64,000 bases of DNA from Streptomyces sp. NBC_00525 (GTDB lineage: Bacteria > Actinomycetota > Actinomycetes > Streptomycetales > Streptomycetaceae), in the NCBI RefSeq assembly GCF_036346595.1, contig NZ_CP107834.1:62001-126000 (forward strand). Reading direction: 5' to 3'. Below are positions 26,419-35,920 of this stretch, piece by piece. A program made the position numbers and the translations under genes. The notes under the pieces are model-generated. The model ran no database searches, had not been told where the DNA came from, and saw nothing but the letters and a program-made list of their open reading frames with translations. Numbering within the stretch: the stretch's first letter is position 1; every line of letters begins with the position of its first letter.

Positions 26419-27369
26419 ATGAGCGGAGTCAAGGAACTCGCGTACGTGGTCTACGAGGTCAGCGACCTCGCGGAGTGGGAACACTTCGGTGTCGACCTGC
26501 TCGGCATGCAGCTCGGTGAACGCGGCACGGACCACCTCACCCTGCGTCTGGACGAGAAGGCGCATCGCTGGATCGTCACCCGGGGCCCGGCCGACGACCT
26601 GGTCGTCAGCGGCTACGAGGTCGAGGACGACGCCGGACTCGACGCGCTCGTCGCCCGCCTGCGCGCGGCCGGGCTCCGGGTCGAGGAGGGCGGTGCCGCG
26701 CTGGCCGCCGCCCGCCGAGTCGAGCGGGTCTTCACCACCACCGACCCGATGGGCAACCGTCTGGAGCTGGTCACGGGCCTCGCCGAGGCCGGAACGCCCT
26801 TCGTCTCCGCCTCGCTGCTCGGCGAGTTCGTCACGGGCGCGGGCGGCGCCGGGCATCAGGTGCTGCTGGCCCACGGGGTGAGCCGCGAGGAGTATCTGGC
26901 GTTCTACCGCGACCTGCTCGGCTTCCGGATCAGCGACATCATCGTGGAGGAAGTGTCCCCCGGCGTCGTCGCGGACCTGATCTTCCTGCACTGCAACGGC
27001 CGTCACCACTCGGTCGCGTTCGGTGACATGCCCTCCCCCAAGCGCACCCACCACTTCATGGTCGAGGTCACCGACATCCGGGACGTGGGCCTCGCCTACG
27101 ACCGTTGCATGGATGCCAAGCAGCCGTTCGAGATGACGCTGGGGATGCACCCCAACGACGAGATGTTCAGCTTCTACGTCTTCACGCCGTCCGGGTTCTC
27201 CGTCGAGTACGGCTGGGGCGGGCTCATCATCGACGACGCGACCTGGCAGGTGCGCACCCTCGACCGGCTGCACAGCTGGGGCCACCGCCCGCCGGGTGTG
27301 GTGGCGGACCTCCTGGCCGCGGCCCCGCCCGCGCCGGGCACCGACGTACACGAAGGAGACCAGGGCTGA
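26419..27369 (+). CDS. Type I extradiol dioxygenase (BphC-like, VOC fold)
   Basis: This 316-residue protein consists of two VOC modules. The iron ligands are readable as His146 (AGHQVLL), His211 or 212 (RTHHFMVEV) and Glu263 (FSVEYGW), equivalent to the H-H-E of 2,3-dihydroxybiphenyl dioxygenases. It opens the catechol ring next to the hydroxyls (meta cleavage), giving a yellow 2-hydroxymuconate-type product. It stands where E. coli mhp has the unrelated LigB-type MhpB, so the operon combines MhpA-like and BphC-like enzymes. ATG 26419 follows GAAGGAGAG; the stop overlaps the next start (TGATG). Confidence 0.88.
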   Translation: MSGVKELAYVVYEVSDLAEWEHFGVDLLGMQLGERGTDHLTLRLDEKAHRWIVTRGPADDLVVSGYEVEDDAGLDALVARLRAAGLRVEEGGAALAAARRVERVFTTTDPMGNRLELVTGLAEAGTPFVSASLLGEFVTGAGGAGHQVLLAHGVSREEYLAFYRDLLGFRISDIIVEEVSPGVVADLIFLHCNGRHHSVAFGDMPSPKRTHHFMVEVTDIRDVGLAYDRCMDAKQPFEMTLGMHPNDEMFSFYVFTPSGFSVEYGWGGLIIDDATWQVRTLDRLHSWGHRPPGVVADLLAAAPPAPGTDVHEGDQG

Positions 27370-28226
27370 TGGCACTCGTCAAGGAAGACATCGCTCGCAG
27401 CGTCAGGACCCGTGACTGGACGCTGCGCTACTACGAGGCCGGCTCCGGCCACCCGCTGGTGCTCCTGCACGGCAGCGGGCCGGGCGCGACCGGCTGGAGC
27501 AACTTCAGCGGCAACATCGAGGCGCTGGCCGAGCACTTCCACGTCTACGCCGTCGACATGCCGGGCTGGGGCGAGTCGGACCCGGCGACGGTGGACCGGC
27601 TGGACCATGTGGAGGCCGCGATCCAGTTCCTGGACGCGCTGGGCATCTCCCGAGCGGCGTTCGTCGGCAACTCCATGGGCGGCCAGACCTCGCTGCGTCT
27701 CGCCACCGAGCACCCCGACCGGATCAGCCATCTGGTGACCATGGGCCCGCCGGTCGGCCGGATGCCGAGCCTGTTCGGCGCGGGCGGCGGCCCCTCCGAG
27801 GGCCTGAAGGTCCTCATCGAGGCGTATCAGGACGCGAGCCCCGAGAACATGCGCCGGCTCGTCGAGATCATGTGCTACGACAAGGCCCGCTTCGCCACCC
27901 CCGAGCTGTGCGAGGCCCGTTCGCAGGCCGCGCTCGCCCGGCCCGAGCATCTGTCCAACTACGTGGCGGGGCTGCCGCACGGCGCGCCTCTGCCGCGCTG
28001 GGTGGACCCGGCCCTGCTGTCCGGAATCACGGTGCCGACGCTGCTCATCCACGGCCGCGACGACCGGGTGGTGTCCTTCGAGAGCTCCCTCTTCCTGCTG
28101 GCGAACATCCCCGACTCGCGGCTCGTGCTGCTCAACCGCTGCGGGCACTGGGCGATGATCGAGCACGCCGAGGAGTTCAACCGGCTGGTCATCGACTTCG
28201 TGCGGGGGAACCCCGGCGATGAATGA
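27369..28226 (+). CDS. mhpC: Meta-cleavage product hydrolase (alpha/beta hydrolase)
   Basis: This 285-residue C-C bond hydrolase splits the ring-fission product into 2-hydroxypentadienoate and an acid. Visible elements are the oxyanion loop LLHGSGPGATGW, the nucleophile elbow GNSMGG (Ser near 100), the acid in LIHGRDDRVV and the base in NRCGHWAMIEH. These are typical of MhpC/BphD. The start ATG overlaps the previous stop by one base and the end overlaps the hydratase start by 8 bases, so translation is coupled. Confidence 0.9.
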   Translation: MALVKEDIARSVRTRDWTLRYYEAGSGHPLVLLHGSGPGATGWSNFSGNIEALAEHFHVYAVDMPGWGESDPATVDRLDHVEAAIQFLDALGISRAAFVGNSMGGQTSLRLATEHPDRISHLVTMGPPVGRMPSLFGAGGGPSEGLKVLIEAYQDASPENMRRLVEIMCYDKARFATPELCEARSQAALARPEHLSNYVAGLPHGAPLPRWVDPALLSGITVPTLLIHGRDDRVVSFESSLFLLANIPDSRLVLLNRCGHWAMIEHAEEFNRLVIDFVRGNPGDE

Positions 28227-29067
28227 CATCCAGCAGGTCCGGGACGCGGCCGCGCCGCCGCCTCCGGGCGTCGTGGCCGCGGCCCGGCGGCTGACCCTGG
28301 CCGCCGCGAGCGGGGTGCCGTGCGCGCCGGTGCGGGACCTGATCGGCACGGCCGACACAGCGGTCGCGTACGCGGTGCAGCAGCGGATCGTCGCGGCCCG
28401 CCGCGCGGCCGGCGCCCGCGTCGTCGGCCACAAGATCGGGCTCACATCCACGGCTGTGCAGCAGCAACTCGGCGTCGATCAGCCGGACTTCGGCCTGCTC
28501 CTCGACGACATGGCCTACGAGGACGGGGCGGTCCTGCCCGCGTCCGCGGTGCTCCAGCCGCGCGTCGAGGCCGAGATCGCGTTCGTCCTCGGCGCCGACC
28601 TCGCCGACGGCGACCTGACGCCCGACCGGGTGCGCGCCGCCGTGGCGTACGCGGTGCCCGCGCTGGAGATCTGCGGCAGCCGGATCACGGGCTGGGACAT
28701 CACCCTGTCCGACACGGTCGCCGACAACGCGTCCGCCGGCGCTTTCGTCCTCGGCCGCGAACGTGTCGCGCTGGACGCGTTCGAGCCCCGTACGGCCGTG
28801 ATGACGATGTCCGTCGACGGCCGGACGGTGTCCGAGGGCACCGGAGCCGACTGCCTCGGCGACCCGCTCGCGGCCGTGTCGTGGCTCGCCCGCACCGCGC
28901 GCGACCTGGGCGATCCGCTGCGGGCCGGCCATGTGGTGCTGTCCGGCGCGCTCGGCCCCATGCATCCGCTCACTCCGGGCGCGCGGGTCACCGCGGTGAT
29001 CCGGGGACTCGGCACGGTCACCGCCGCCCTCGCAGAGGGAACGGCGTCCAGGGAAGGAACGGCATGA
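28219..29067 (+). CDS. mhpD: 2-keto-4-pentenoate hydratase
   Basis: This 282-residue FAH-superfamily hydratase adds water to 2-hydroxypenta-2,4-dienoate to give 4-hydroxy-2-oxovalerate. Family signatures include [34 protein letters not shown], the metal-binding EAEIAFVLG and [19 protein letters not shown]. Context between hydrolase and dehydrogenase/aldolase agrees. The start overlaps the hydrolase gene, and the stop overlaps the next ATG. Confidence 0.92.
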   Translation: MNDIQQVRDAAAPPPPGVVAAARRLTLAAASGVPCAPVRDLIGTADTAVAYAVQQRIVAARRAAGARVVGHKIGLTSTAVQQQLGVDQPDFGLLLDDMAYEDGAVLPASAVLQPRVEAEIAFVLGADLADGDLTPDRVRAAVAYAVPALEICGSRITGWDITLSDTVADNASAGAFVLGRERVALDAFEPRTAVMTMSVDGRTVSEGTGADCLGDPLAAVSWLARTARDLGDPLRAGHVVLSGALGPMHPLTPGARVTAVIRGLGTVTAALAEGTASREGTA

Positions 29068-30050
29068 CGACGCACACGAGCGGGGCCTCCCGCGCCAAGG
29101 TCGCGATCATCGGCTCGGGCAACATCGGCACGGACCTGATGATCAAGGTGCTGCGCACGTCGGAGCACTTGGAGATGGGTGCGCTCGTCGGTATCGACCC
29201 GGACTCCGACGGGCTGGCGCGCGCCCGGCGCATGGGTGTGCCGGTCACGCACGAGGGCGTGGACGGGCTGATCGCGCTGCCCGGCTTCGACGAGATCGGC
29301 ATCGTCTTCGACGCCACGTCGGCGGGCGCCCACCGCGCCAACGCGGCGAAGCTGACGCCGCTCGGCAAGCACCTGATCGATCTGACGCCGGCGGCGCTCG
29401 GCCCGTACGTCGTCCCGGCGGTCAACCTGGACGCGTATCCGGACGCCCTGAACGTGAACATGGTGACCTGCGGCGGTCAGGCGACCATTCCGGTGGTCGC
29501 GGCGATCTCCCGCGTGGTCCCGGTGCGGTACGCCGAGATCGTCGCCTCGATCGCCTCCAGGTCGGCGGGGCCCGGTACCCGTGCCAACATCGACGAGTTC
29601 ACGGAGACGACCTCGCGGGCGCTCGTCGAGGTCGGCGGCGCGGACCGGGGCAAGGCGATCATCGTCCTCAATCCGGCGGAGCCGCCGCTGATCATGCGGG
29701 ACACCGTGCTGTGCCTCGTGGAGGCGCCCGACCCGGGTCTGCTCGCGAAGATCGAGGAGAGTGTCACCGCGATGGCCGCCGAGGTGGCCGCGTACGTCCC
29801 CGGCTACCGGCTCAAGCAGCGGGTCCAGATCACCCCGGTGCCGGCGGACCAGCCGGTCGGGACGCTGCTGGCCGACGGCACGGCCGGCCGGCCCACCCAT
29901 CAGGTGTCCGTGTTCCTGGAGGTCGAGGGCGCCGCCCACTACCTGCCGGCGTACGCGGGCAACCTCGACATCATGACCTCGGCGGCCCTCCGGGTGGCCG
30001 AGCGGATCGCCGCGCGAGCGGCACGCACCGGTGAGGTGACGACGCCATGA
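29064..30050 (+). CDS. mhpF: Acetaldehyde dehydrogenase, acylating
   Basis: This 328-residue enzyme converts acetaldehyde, CoA and NAD+ into acetyl-CoA. The NAD fold begins [20 protein letters not shown], and the catalytic Cys lies in [27 protein letters not shown] and the C-terminal [15 protein letters not shown] are characteristic of MhpF/DmpF. It is normally a complex with the aldolase encoded next, which channels acetaldehyde. ATG 29064 overlaps the upstream stop by 4 bases. Confidence 0.94.
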   Translation: MTTHTSGASRAKVAIIGSGNIGTDLMIKVLRTSEHLEMGALVGIDPDSDGLARARRMGVPVTHEGVDGLIALPGFDEIGIVFDATSAGAHRANAAKLTPLGKHLIDLTPAALGPYVVPAVNLDAYPDALNVNMVTCGGQATIPVVAAISRVVPVRYAEIVASIASRSAGPGTRANIDEFTETTSRALVEVGGADRGKAIIVLNPAEPPLIMRDTVLCLVEAPDPGLLAKIEESVTAMAAEVAAYVPGYRLKQRVQITPVPADQPVGTLLADGTAGRPTHQVSVFLEVEGAAHYLPAYAGNLDIMTSAALRVAERIAARAARTGEVTTP

Positions 30051-31084
30051 CTACCAGCATCTTCGTCCAGGACGTAACCCTGCGGGACGGCATGCACGCC
30101 GTCCGGCACCGCATCGCCCCCGCGGACGTACGCCGCATCGTCGCCGCTCTGGACGCGGCCGGCGTCGACGCCATCGAGGTCGCCCACGGCGACGGTCTGG
30201 CGGGCGGTTCCCTCAATTACGGCCCCGGTTCGCACACCGACTGGGAGTGGATCGAGGCCGCGGCCTCGGTCCTGGAGCGGGCCCGCCTGACCACGCTGCT
30301 GCTGCCCGGCGTCGGCACGATCCACGACCTGCGGACCGCGTACTCGCTCGGTGTGCGCTCGGTGCGCGTGGCGACCCACTGCACCGAGGCCGACATCTCG
30401 GCGCAGCACATCGCGGCGGCCCGTGAGATGGGCATGGACGTCTCCGGTTTCCTGATGCTCTCGCACCGCGCGGAACCGGCCGAACTCGCCGCGCAGGCCA
30501 AGCTGATGGAGTCGTACGGCGCGCACTGCGTCTACGTCACCGACTCCGGTGGCCGGCTCACGATGAAGGACGTGGCCGAGCGGGTGCGGGCCTACCGCGA
30601 CGTCCTGGACGACGCCACCGAGATCGGTATCCACGCCCACGAGAACCTCTCCCTGTCGGTGGCGAACAGCATCGTCGCCGTGGAGAACGGGGTGCGCCGG
30701 GTCGACGCCTCGCTCGCCGGTCACGGCGCGGGCGCGGGCAACTGCCCCTTGGAGGCGTTCATCGCGGTGGCGAACCTGTCGGACCTGCGGCACGGATGCG
30801 ACCTGTTCCGGTTGCAGGACGCCGCCGACGACCTGGTGCGCCCGCTCCAGGACCGGCCGGTGCGCGTCGACCGGGAAACCCTGACGCTGGGCTACGCGGG
30901 CGTCTACTCCTCCTTCCTGCGCCACGCGGAGATCGCGTCGGAGCGCTACGGCGTCGATGTCCGCGACCTCCTGATGGAGTGCGGGCGCCGGGGCCTGGTC
31001 GGGGGCCAGGAGGACATGCTCGTCGATGTGGCGCTGACGCTGGCGGGGGGCGGAGCGCCGGAGGCGGGGGCGGACGGGATCTGA
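30047..31084 (+). CDS. mhpE: 4-hydroxy-2-oxovalerate aldolase
   Basis: This 345-residue HMGL-like TIM barrel cleaves 4-hydroxy-2-oxovalerate into pyruvate and acetaldehyde. The metal/catalytic start [15 protein letters not shown], the Mn-binding HAHEN motif and the C-terminal DmpG communication domain ([29 protein letters not shown]) are present. It is the last gene of the meta-cleavage operon; ATGA overlaps the mhpF stop. The final 15 residues are Gly/Ala-rich. No hairpin is evident in the 58 bases before the convergent IclR gene. Confidence 0.94.
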   Translation: MTTSIFVQDVTLRDGMHAVRHRIAPADVRRIVAALDAAGVDAIEVAHGDGLAGGSLNYGPGSHTDWEWIEAAASVLERARLTTLLLPGVGTIHDLRTAYSLGVRSVRVATHCTEADISAQHIAAAREMGMDVSGFLMLSHRAEPAELAAQAKLMESYGAHCVYVTDSGGRLTMKDVAERVRAYRDVLDDATEIGIHAHENLSLSVANSIVAVENGVRRVDASLAGHGAGAGNCPLEAFIAVANLSDLRHGCDLFRLQDAADDLVRPLQDRPVRVDRETLTLGYAGVYSSFLRHAEIASERYGVDVRDLLMECGRRGLVGGQEDMLVDVALTLAGGGAPEAGADGI

Positions 31085-31142
31085 GGGTGCTCGACGCGGC
31101 ACTCCCGTACGCCCCCTCGAACCCCGGCGCCCGTTCTGCGGG

Positions 31143-31937
31143 TCAGGCGTGCGCGGGGGCCGGGGACGGTTCGGCGAGCTCTCTCTCGACGGCGTGCGCC
31201 GCGGCCTCCAGGGTGGTGACCAGGGAGCGCAGGCGCTGCGGGTCGTAGCGCACGCTCGGCATCGAGACGGAGAGGCCGGCCAGCGCGGTGCCGTCCGGGC
31301 CGTGCACCGGGACGCCGACGGCGACGAGCCCGCGTTCGGAGCGTTCCCGGTTGACGGCGAAGCCGTTGCGGCGCAGGCGTTCCAGATCCTTGCGCAGCTG
31401 TTCCGGGTCCGGGCGGTCCGCCGGGTGGTCGCGTTCACCCTCGGAGCCGTAAACCGCCGTCAATTCCTCGTCGGTCAGCTCGGCGAGCAGCAGGAGGCCG
31501 GCCGTGGTGCGGTGCGCGGGGAAGACCATTCCCTCCCGCGATCCGACCCGGAGGGCCTGGCGGCACTCGACGCCGGCGATGAACCGTACGGTTTCGCCGG
31601 TGCGCACGATCAGGTGGGCCGTCTCGTCGAGCAGGTCGACGAGGCGGCGCAGATGCGGGAGGCCCACCGTGCGCAATCGGGACACCAGCGACTGCGAGTG
31701 GCTGGCCAGTTCCAGTACCGGTCCCGCGCGGTAGACGCGGTCCTCGCCCTGCACGGCGAAGTCCCGGTAGACGAGCATGGCCAGGATGCGGTGGGCCGTC
31801 GACCGGGCGACCTGCAGGCGTTCGGCGAGCTGTGCCACGGTCGCGCCGCCTTCCAGTTGCAGGATGGTCGCGGCGCGCAGCGCGTGGTCCACGCTGGCGA
31901 TCGGATAGGGCGGGGGCGTCTTCAGCGGCTTGTCCAC
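31143..31937 (-). CDS. IclR-family regulator of the gentisate operon
   Basis: In this 264-residue protein the wHTH lies at 12-70 (SVDHALRAATILQLEGGATVAQLAERLQVARSTAHRILAMLVYRDFAV). The IclR effector domain follows (ETAHLIVRTGETVRFIAGVEC, GSREGMVFPAHRTTAGLLLLAELTDEEL, SERGLVAVGVPVHGPDG). GTG 31937 is chosen because GGAGGA lies 3-4 bases upstream and the sequence upstream lacks domain character. It is divergent from gentisate dioxygenase with a perfect palindrome between them, so autoregulation and control of the operon are likely, with gentisate or 3-hydroxybenzoate as effector. Confidence 0.9.
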   Translation of the reverse strand: MDKPLKTPPPYPIASVDHALRAATILQLEGGATVAQLAERLQVARSTAHRILAMLVYRDFAVQGEDRVYRAGPVLELASHSQSLVSRLRTVGLPHLRRLVDLLDETAHLIVRTGETVRFIAGVECRQALRVGSREGMVFPAHRTTAGLLLLAELTDEELTAVYGSEGERDHPADRPDPEQLRKDLERLRRNGFAVNRERSERGLVAVGVPVHGPDGTALAGLSVSMPSVRYDPQRLRSLVTTLEAAAHAVERELAEPSPAPAHA

Positions 31938-31946
31938 GGCTCCTCC

Positions 31947-31967
31947 AGATTCTGTAGTGCAGAATCT
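31947..31967 (+). promoter_or_regulatory. Perfect palindromic operator for the IclR regulator
   Basis: AGATTCTG (31947-31954), spacer TAGTG, CAGAATCT (31960-31967): both 8-bp arms match perfectly. It lies between the divergent iclR and gentisate dioxygenase genes, 10 bases from one start and 20 from the other, so one bound dimer could control both. Confidence 0.75.
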
Positions 31968-31986
31968 ACATGTTCTCTCAGCAGAC

Positions 31987-33165
31987 ATGGCGCAGGCTGA
32001 GGCTGTGACTGAGTCCTCTTCTCCCCCAGACATTGCCGAGGGCTCCCCGGTGCGGCTCCACGTCGTCGACACCGAGGGACAGCCCGAGGTCACCCCGGCG
32101 CTCCAGGATCTGTACCGCGGCTTCGAGCAGGAACTGCTCGTCCCGCTGTGGACCGAGATCGGTGACCTGATGCCGGCCCACCCGCGCTCACGCGCCGTCC
32201 CGCACCGCTGGCGCTGGACCAGGCTGCGGGAGCTCGCCGCGCAGGCCGGTGACCTGGTCCCGGTGGGTCGCGGCGGTGAGCGCCGGGCCATCGCCCTGGC
32301 CAACCCCTCCCTCGGCGGGCGTCCCTTCGCCACGCCGACGCTGTGGGCGGCCATCCAGTACCTCATGCCCGGCGAGGACGCCCCCGAGCACCGCCACACC
32401 CAGCACGCCTTCCGCTTCGTCGTGGAGGGCTCCGGGGTCTGGACGGTCGTCGGCGGCGACCCGGTACCGATGAACCGCGGTGACTTCCTGCCGCAGGCCG
32501 GCTGGAACTGGCACGCCCACCACAACGCCACCGCCGAGCCGATGGCCTGGATCGACGGCCTCGACATCCCGTTCCAGTACGTCACCGAGGCGCAGTTCTT
32601 CGAGTTCGGCCGCGAGGAGATCGGTGACGCCGAGCGGATCACGCCCGACCGGTCCCGCTCCGAGCGGCTGTGGGGCCACCCCGGCCTGCGCCCGGTGTCG
32701 GCCGCGCCCGTCGCGCCGGGCAGCCCGCTGCTGTCCTACAAGTGGCAGTACACCGACGCGGCCCTGCGCGATCAGCTGCTGCTGGAGAGGGAGGGCTTCG
32801 GCGGCACCGTGGAGCCCGGCCACGCAGCCGTCCGCTACACCAACCCGCACGACGGTTCGGACGTCCTGCCGACCATCCGCGCCGAGTTCCACCGCATCGC
32901 CCGCGGCGCCGAGACCGCGCCGGTGCGCGAGACCGGTTCGTCCGTCTACCAGGTCTTCGACGGCTCCGGCACGGTGACCGTGGGGTCGCGGTCCTGGAGC
33001 GTCACCCGCGGCGACCTCTTCGTCGTGCCGTCCTGGGAGCCGTTCTCCGCGAAGTCCGAGGCGGGCGACACCGACTCCGACTCCGGCGCCCTCGATCTGT
33101 TCCGTTTCTCCGACGCGCCCGTCTTCGAGGCGCTCAAGCTCCACCGCACCCGGAAGGACGCCTGA
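31987..33165 (+). CDS. Gentisate 1,2-dioxygenase
   Basis: This 392-residue bicupin Fe(II) dioxygenase cleaves gentisate (2,5-dihydroxybenzoate) between C1 and C2 to maleylpyruvate. The N-terminal cupin has EHRHTQHAFRFVVEG and WNWHAHHN with metal His residues. The second cupin (SSVYQVFDGSGTVTVG, GDLFVVPSWEPF) lacks a full His set, as usual. ATG 31987 has no good ribosome site; GTG 32005 is possible, and the transcript may be leaderless. First gene of the gentisate operon. Confidence 0.88.
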   Translation: MAQAEAVTESSSPPDIAEGSPVRLHVVDTEGQPEVTPALQDLYRGFEQELLVPLWTEIGDLMPAHPRSRAVPHRWRWTRLRELAAQAGDLVPVGRGGERRAIALANPSLGGRPFATPTLWAAIQYLMPGEDAPEHRHTQHAFRFVVEGSGVWTVVGGDPVPMNRGDFLPQAGWNWHAHHNATAEPMAWIDGLDIPFQYVTEAQFFEFGREEIGDAERITPDRSRSERLWGHPGLRPVSAAPVAPGSPLLSYKWQYTDAALRDQLLLEREGFGGTVEPGHAAVRYTNPHDGSDVLPTIRAEFHRIARGAETAPVRETGSSVYQVFDGSGTVTVGSRSWSVTRGDLFVVPSWEPFSAKSEAGDTDSDSGALDLFRFSDAPVFEALKLHRTRKDA

Positions 33166-33167
33166 CC

Positions 33168-33995
33168 ATGAAGCTCGCCACCCTCCGCACCGCCGACGGC
33201 ACCAGGGCCGTCCGCCTCGACGGCGACACCCTCGTCGACCTCGGCCACACCGACCTGGGCGGGTTGTTCGCCGAGGACGGCTGGCGGGAGAAGGCCGCCG
33301 CCGCGTCCGGCACCAGCTACCCGGTGGACGGCGCCGACTTCGCGCCGGTCGTCCCGAACCCCTCCAAGGTCATCTGCGTCGGCCACAACTACACCAACCA
33401 CATCAAGGAGATGGGCCGGGACCTGCCCGACCACCCGACCCTGTTCCCGAAGTTCGCGGACACCCTGATCGGCGCGTACGACGACATCGTCAAGCCGCCC
33501 GAGACCGACGCTCTCGACTGGGAGGTCGAGCTGGCCGTCGTGATCGGGAAGCAGGTCCGCCGCGCCGACGAGCGGCAGGCCGCCGACGCCATCGCCGGCT
33601 TCACCGTCATGAACGACGTCTCGGCCCGCGACTGGCAGTTCCGCACCATCGAGTGGACCCAGGGCAAGATCTGGGAGGCGTCCACTCCGGTCGGCCCCTA
33701 CGTCGTCACCCCGGACGAGGTCGGCGGTGTCCGCCCCGCCCTCGCGGTGAAGACGGTCGTCGACGGCGAGGTCATGCAGCAGGACGACACCGGCACGCTG
33801 CTGTTCGACCCGGTGTTCCTGGTGCGCTACATCTCCACCGTCATCACCCTGCGGCCCGGCGACATCATCGCCACCGGCACCCCGGCCGGGGTCGGCAACG
33901 CCCGCGACCCGAAGGTCTTCCTGCTGCCCGGCCAGTCCGTGGTCACCGAGATCGCGGGGCTGGGCGCCTGCGCCAACAAGGTGGTCGGCGGATGA
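33168..33995 (+). CDS. Fumarylpyruvate hydrolase (FAH family)
   Basis: This 275-residue FAA hydrolase-fold enzyme should split fumarylpyruvate into fumarate and pyruvate, the last step of the gentisate route. Family landmarks are VICVGHNYTNHIKEMG, FPKFADTLIGAYDDIV, the metal-binding DWEVELAVVIG, GFTVMNDVSARDWQF and PGDIIATGTPAGVG. The start lies 2 bases after the dioxygenase stop, and the end overlaps the isomerase start by 4 bases. Confidence 0.9.
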   Translation: MKLATLRTADGTRAVRLDGDTLVDLGHTDLGGLFAEDGWREKAAAASGTSYPVDGADFAPVVPNPSKVICVGHNYTNHIKEMGRDLPDHPTLFPKFADTLIGAYDDIVKPPETDALDWEVELAVVIGKQVRRADERQAADAIAGFTVMNDVSARDWQFRTIEWTQGKIWEASTPVGPYVVTPDEVGGVRPALAVKTVVDGEVMQQDDTGTLLFDPVFLVRYISTVITLRPGDIIATGTPAGVGNARDPKVFLLPGQSVVTEIAGLGACANKVVGG

Positions 33996-34627
33996 GCGCC
34001 ACCACCCGGACCCTCGCGGAAGCGCGCGCCTGGGCCCGTACCGGCACGGAGCTGATGCTCGACGCCGTCGCCGGTCTCGACGAGGCCGCCTTCGCGGCCC
34101 CCGGCCTGCTGCCGGACTGGACGCGCAAGCACATCGTGGCGCACACCGCCGCCAACGCCGATGCCCTGGGCAACCTGGTCCACTGGGCGGCGACGGGCGA
34201 GGAGACCCCCATGTACGCCTCCGCCGAAGAGCGCGCCGCCGGCATCGCGAAGGGCGCCGGCCTGACGGGCGACGAACTGCGCTCCTGGCTGGCGGCCTCC
34301 GCGCAGAGGCTGGCGGCGGGCCTGGACGGGCTCACCGAGGAGCAGTGGCGGCGCGAGGTCGTCACCGCGCAGGGGCGCACCGTCGCCGCCACCGAGCTGC
34401 CCTGGATGCGCGCCCGCGAGGTGTGCGTGCACGCCGTCGACCTCGGCACCGGTGTCGTCACCTTCGCCGACCTGCCGAAGGGTTTCCTGGCCGCGCTCGT
34501 GGACGAGGTCCGCGCCCGGCGCGCGCCGGTCGAACTGCCCGCGGGCCCGCTTCCGGAGGTCGCCGCCTGGCTCACCGGCCGCCCCCACGCGCTCACCGGC
34601 GCCCCCGAACTCGGCCCCTGGCTCTGA
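33992..34627 (+). CDS. Maleylpyruvate isomerase, mycothiol-dependent
   Basis: This 211-residue DinB/MDMPI-fold protein converts maleylpyruvate to fumarylpyruvate. The zinc ligands seen as His51 (HIVAHTAAN), Glu143 and His147 (REVCVHAVDL) match the known H-E-H set of the corynebacterial mycothiol-dependent enzyme. This fits an actinomycete, where mycothiol replaces glutathione. ATG 33992 overlaps the upstream stop. Confidence 0.9.
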   Translation: MSATTRTLAEARAWARTGTELMLDAVAGLDEAAFAAPGLLPDWTRKHIVAHTAANADALGNLVHWAATGEETPMYASAEERAAGIAKGAGLTGDELRSWLAASAQRLAAGLDGLTEEQWRREVVTAQGRTVAATELPWMRAREVCVHAVDLGTGVVTFADLPKGFLAALVDEVRARRAPVELPAGPLPEVAAWLTGRPHALTGAPELGPWL

Positions 34628-34641
34628 GAGAGGTACACCCC

Positions 34642-35877
34642 ATGTCCCAACCCGATGTGCTCGTCGTCGGCGGCGGCCTCGGCGGCCTGAGCGCGGCGTT
34701 CTCGCTGTCCCGCCAGGGCCTCGCCGTCCGCCTGCTGGAGAGCGCCCCCGCCTTCGGCGAGGTCGGCGCCGGTATCCAGCTCGCCCCCAACTGCACCCGC
34801 ATCCTCGACGACTACGGCCTCCTGGACGAGGCCGTGACCCTCGGCGTCGTCCCGGAGGCGATGGTCATGCGCGACGCCGTCGACGGCGACGAGCTGACCC
34901 GCCTCGACCTGCGCCACCTGGAGAAGCGCTACGGCTACCCCTACCTCGTCATCCACCGCAGCGATCTGCACGGCCTGCTCCTGCGCGCCTGCGAACGTGC
35001 CGGGGTCGAGCTGATCAACGACGCCCACGTCACCTCGTACGAGAACACCCCGGACGGCGCCCGCGTGACCCTCGCCTCCGGCGCGACCCACGAGGCCGGC
35101 ACGGTGATCGCCGCCGACGGCCTGCACTCCGTCGCCCGCAAGCTGTTCGTCGACGACCGGCCGGTCTCCTCCGCGTACGTGGCCTACCGCGGCACCGTCC
35201 CGGCCGAGCAGCCGCGCGTGCGGGCCGCCGACCTGGGCGAGGTCGTCGTGTACGTCGGCCCGCGCTGCCACTTCGTCCACTACGGGCTGCGCGGCGGCGA
35301 ACTGCTCAACCAGGTCGCTGTCTTCGAGTCGCCCAAGGCGCTGGCCGGGAGGGACGACTGGGGCACGCCCGACGAACTGGACGCCGCCTTCGCCGAGACG
35401 TGCGACTTCGTCCGGGACGGGCTGCCGTTCATGTGGCGCGACAAGTGGTGGCGGATGTTCGACCGCGACCCGCTGATGCAGTGGGTCCACGGCCGGATCG
35501 CCCTGCTCGGCGACTCCGCGCACCCGCCGCTCCAGTACATCGCCCAGGGCGCGATCATGGCCATCGAGGACGGCTGGGTGCTGGGCGAGCACGTGGCCCG
35601 CAACCGGGCAGCCGACGGCACGGTCGACTGGAACGCGGCGCTGGCCGCGTACGAGGCCGTACGCCCCGAACACTGCCGCCGGGTGCTGACCACCTCCCGG
35701 GCGTGGGGTGAGCTGTGGCATCTCGACGGTGTCGACCGCGAGCGGCGCAACGTCCTGCTGCGCGCCCGCGACACCTACGACTACTCCTTCACCGACTGGC
35801 TCTACGGCCCGACCGCCCTGACGCCGGACCAGGAACCGGAGATGTTCACACCCCTCCCGCTGCCCCCGGCTGAGTAG
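34642..35877 (+). CDS. 3-Hydroxybenzoate 6-hydroxylase-type FAD monooxygenase
   Basis: This 411-residue class A flavin monooxygenase has GGGLGG at 10-15, DG at 159-160 and GDSAHPPLQYIAQGA at 290-304. In this context it should hydroxylate 3-hydroxybenzoate at C6 with NADH and O2 to give gentisate, the substrate of the first gene. A salicylate 5-hydroxylating role cannot be excluded. ATG 34642 is preceded by GAGAGAGG, 14 bases after the isomerase gene. Last gene of the operon. Confidence 0.87.
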   Translation: MSQPDVLVVGGGLGGLSAAFSLSRQGLAVRLLESAPAFGEVGAGIQLAPNCTRILDDYGLLDEAVTLGVVPEAMVMRDAVDGDELTRLDLRHLEKRYGYPYLVIHRSDLHGLLLRACERAGVELINDAHVTSYENTPDGARVTLASGATHEAGTVIAADGLHSVARKLFVDDRPVSSAYVAYRGTVPAEQPRVRAADLGEVVVYVGPRCHFVHYGLRGGELLNQVAVFESPKALAGRDDWGTPDELDAAFAETCDFVRDGLPFMWRDKWWRMFDRDPLMQWVHGRIALLGDSAHPPLQYIAQGAIMAIEDGWVLGEHVARNRAADGTVDWNAALAAYEAVRPEHCRRVLTTSRAWGELWHLDGVDRERRNVLLRARDTYDYSFTDWLYGPTALTPDQEPEMFTPLPLPPAE

Positions 35878-35920
35878 GAGGTCGCCGGCCGGGCCCCGCA
35901 CCGTACGGAGAGAGCCGGTC

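Noticed and set aside
25723..27369. 548-codon plus frame joining hydroxylase and dioxygenase regions
   Set aside because: Its second half is the true dioxygenase, but the first half is out of phase with the hydroxylase and Arg-rich. The true start is ATG 26419.
28320..30050. Long frame preceding mhpF
   Set aside because: The first 248 codons are out of phase with the hydratase gene and Arg-rich; only the part from ATG 29064 is real.
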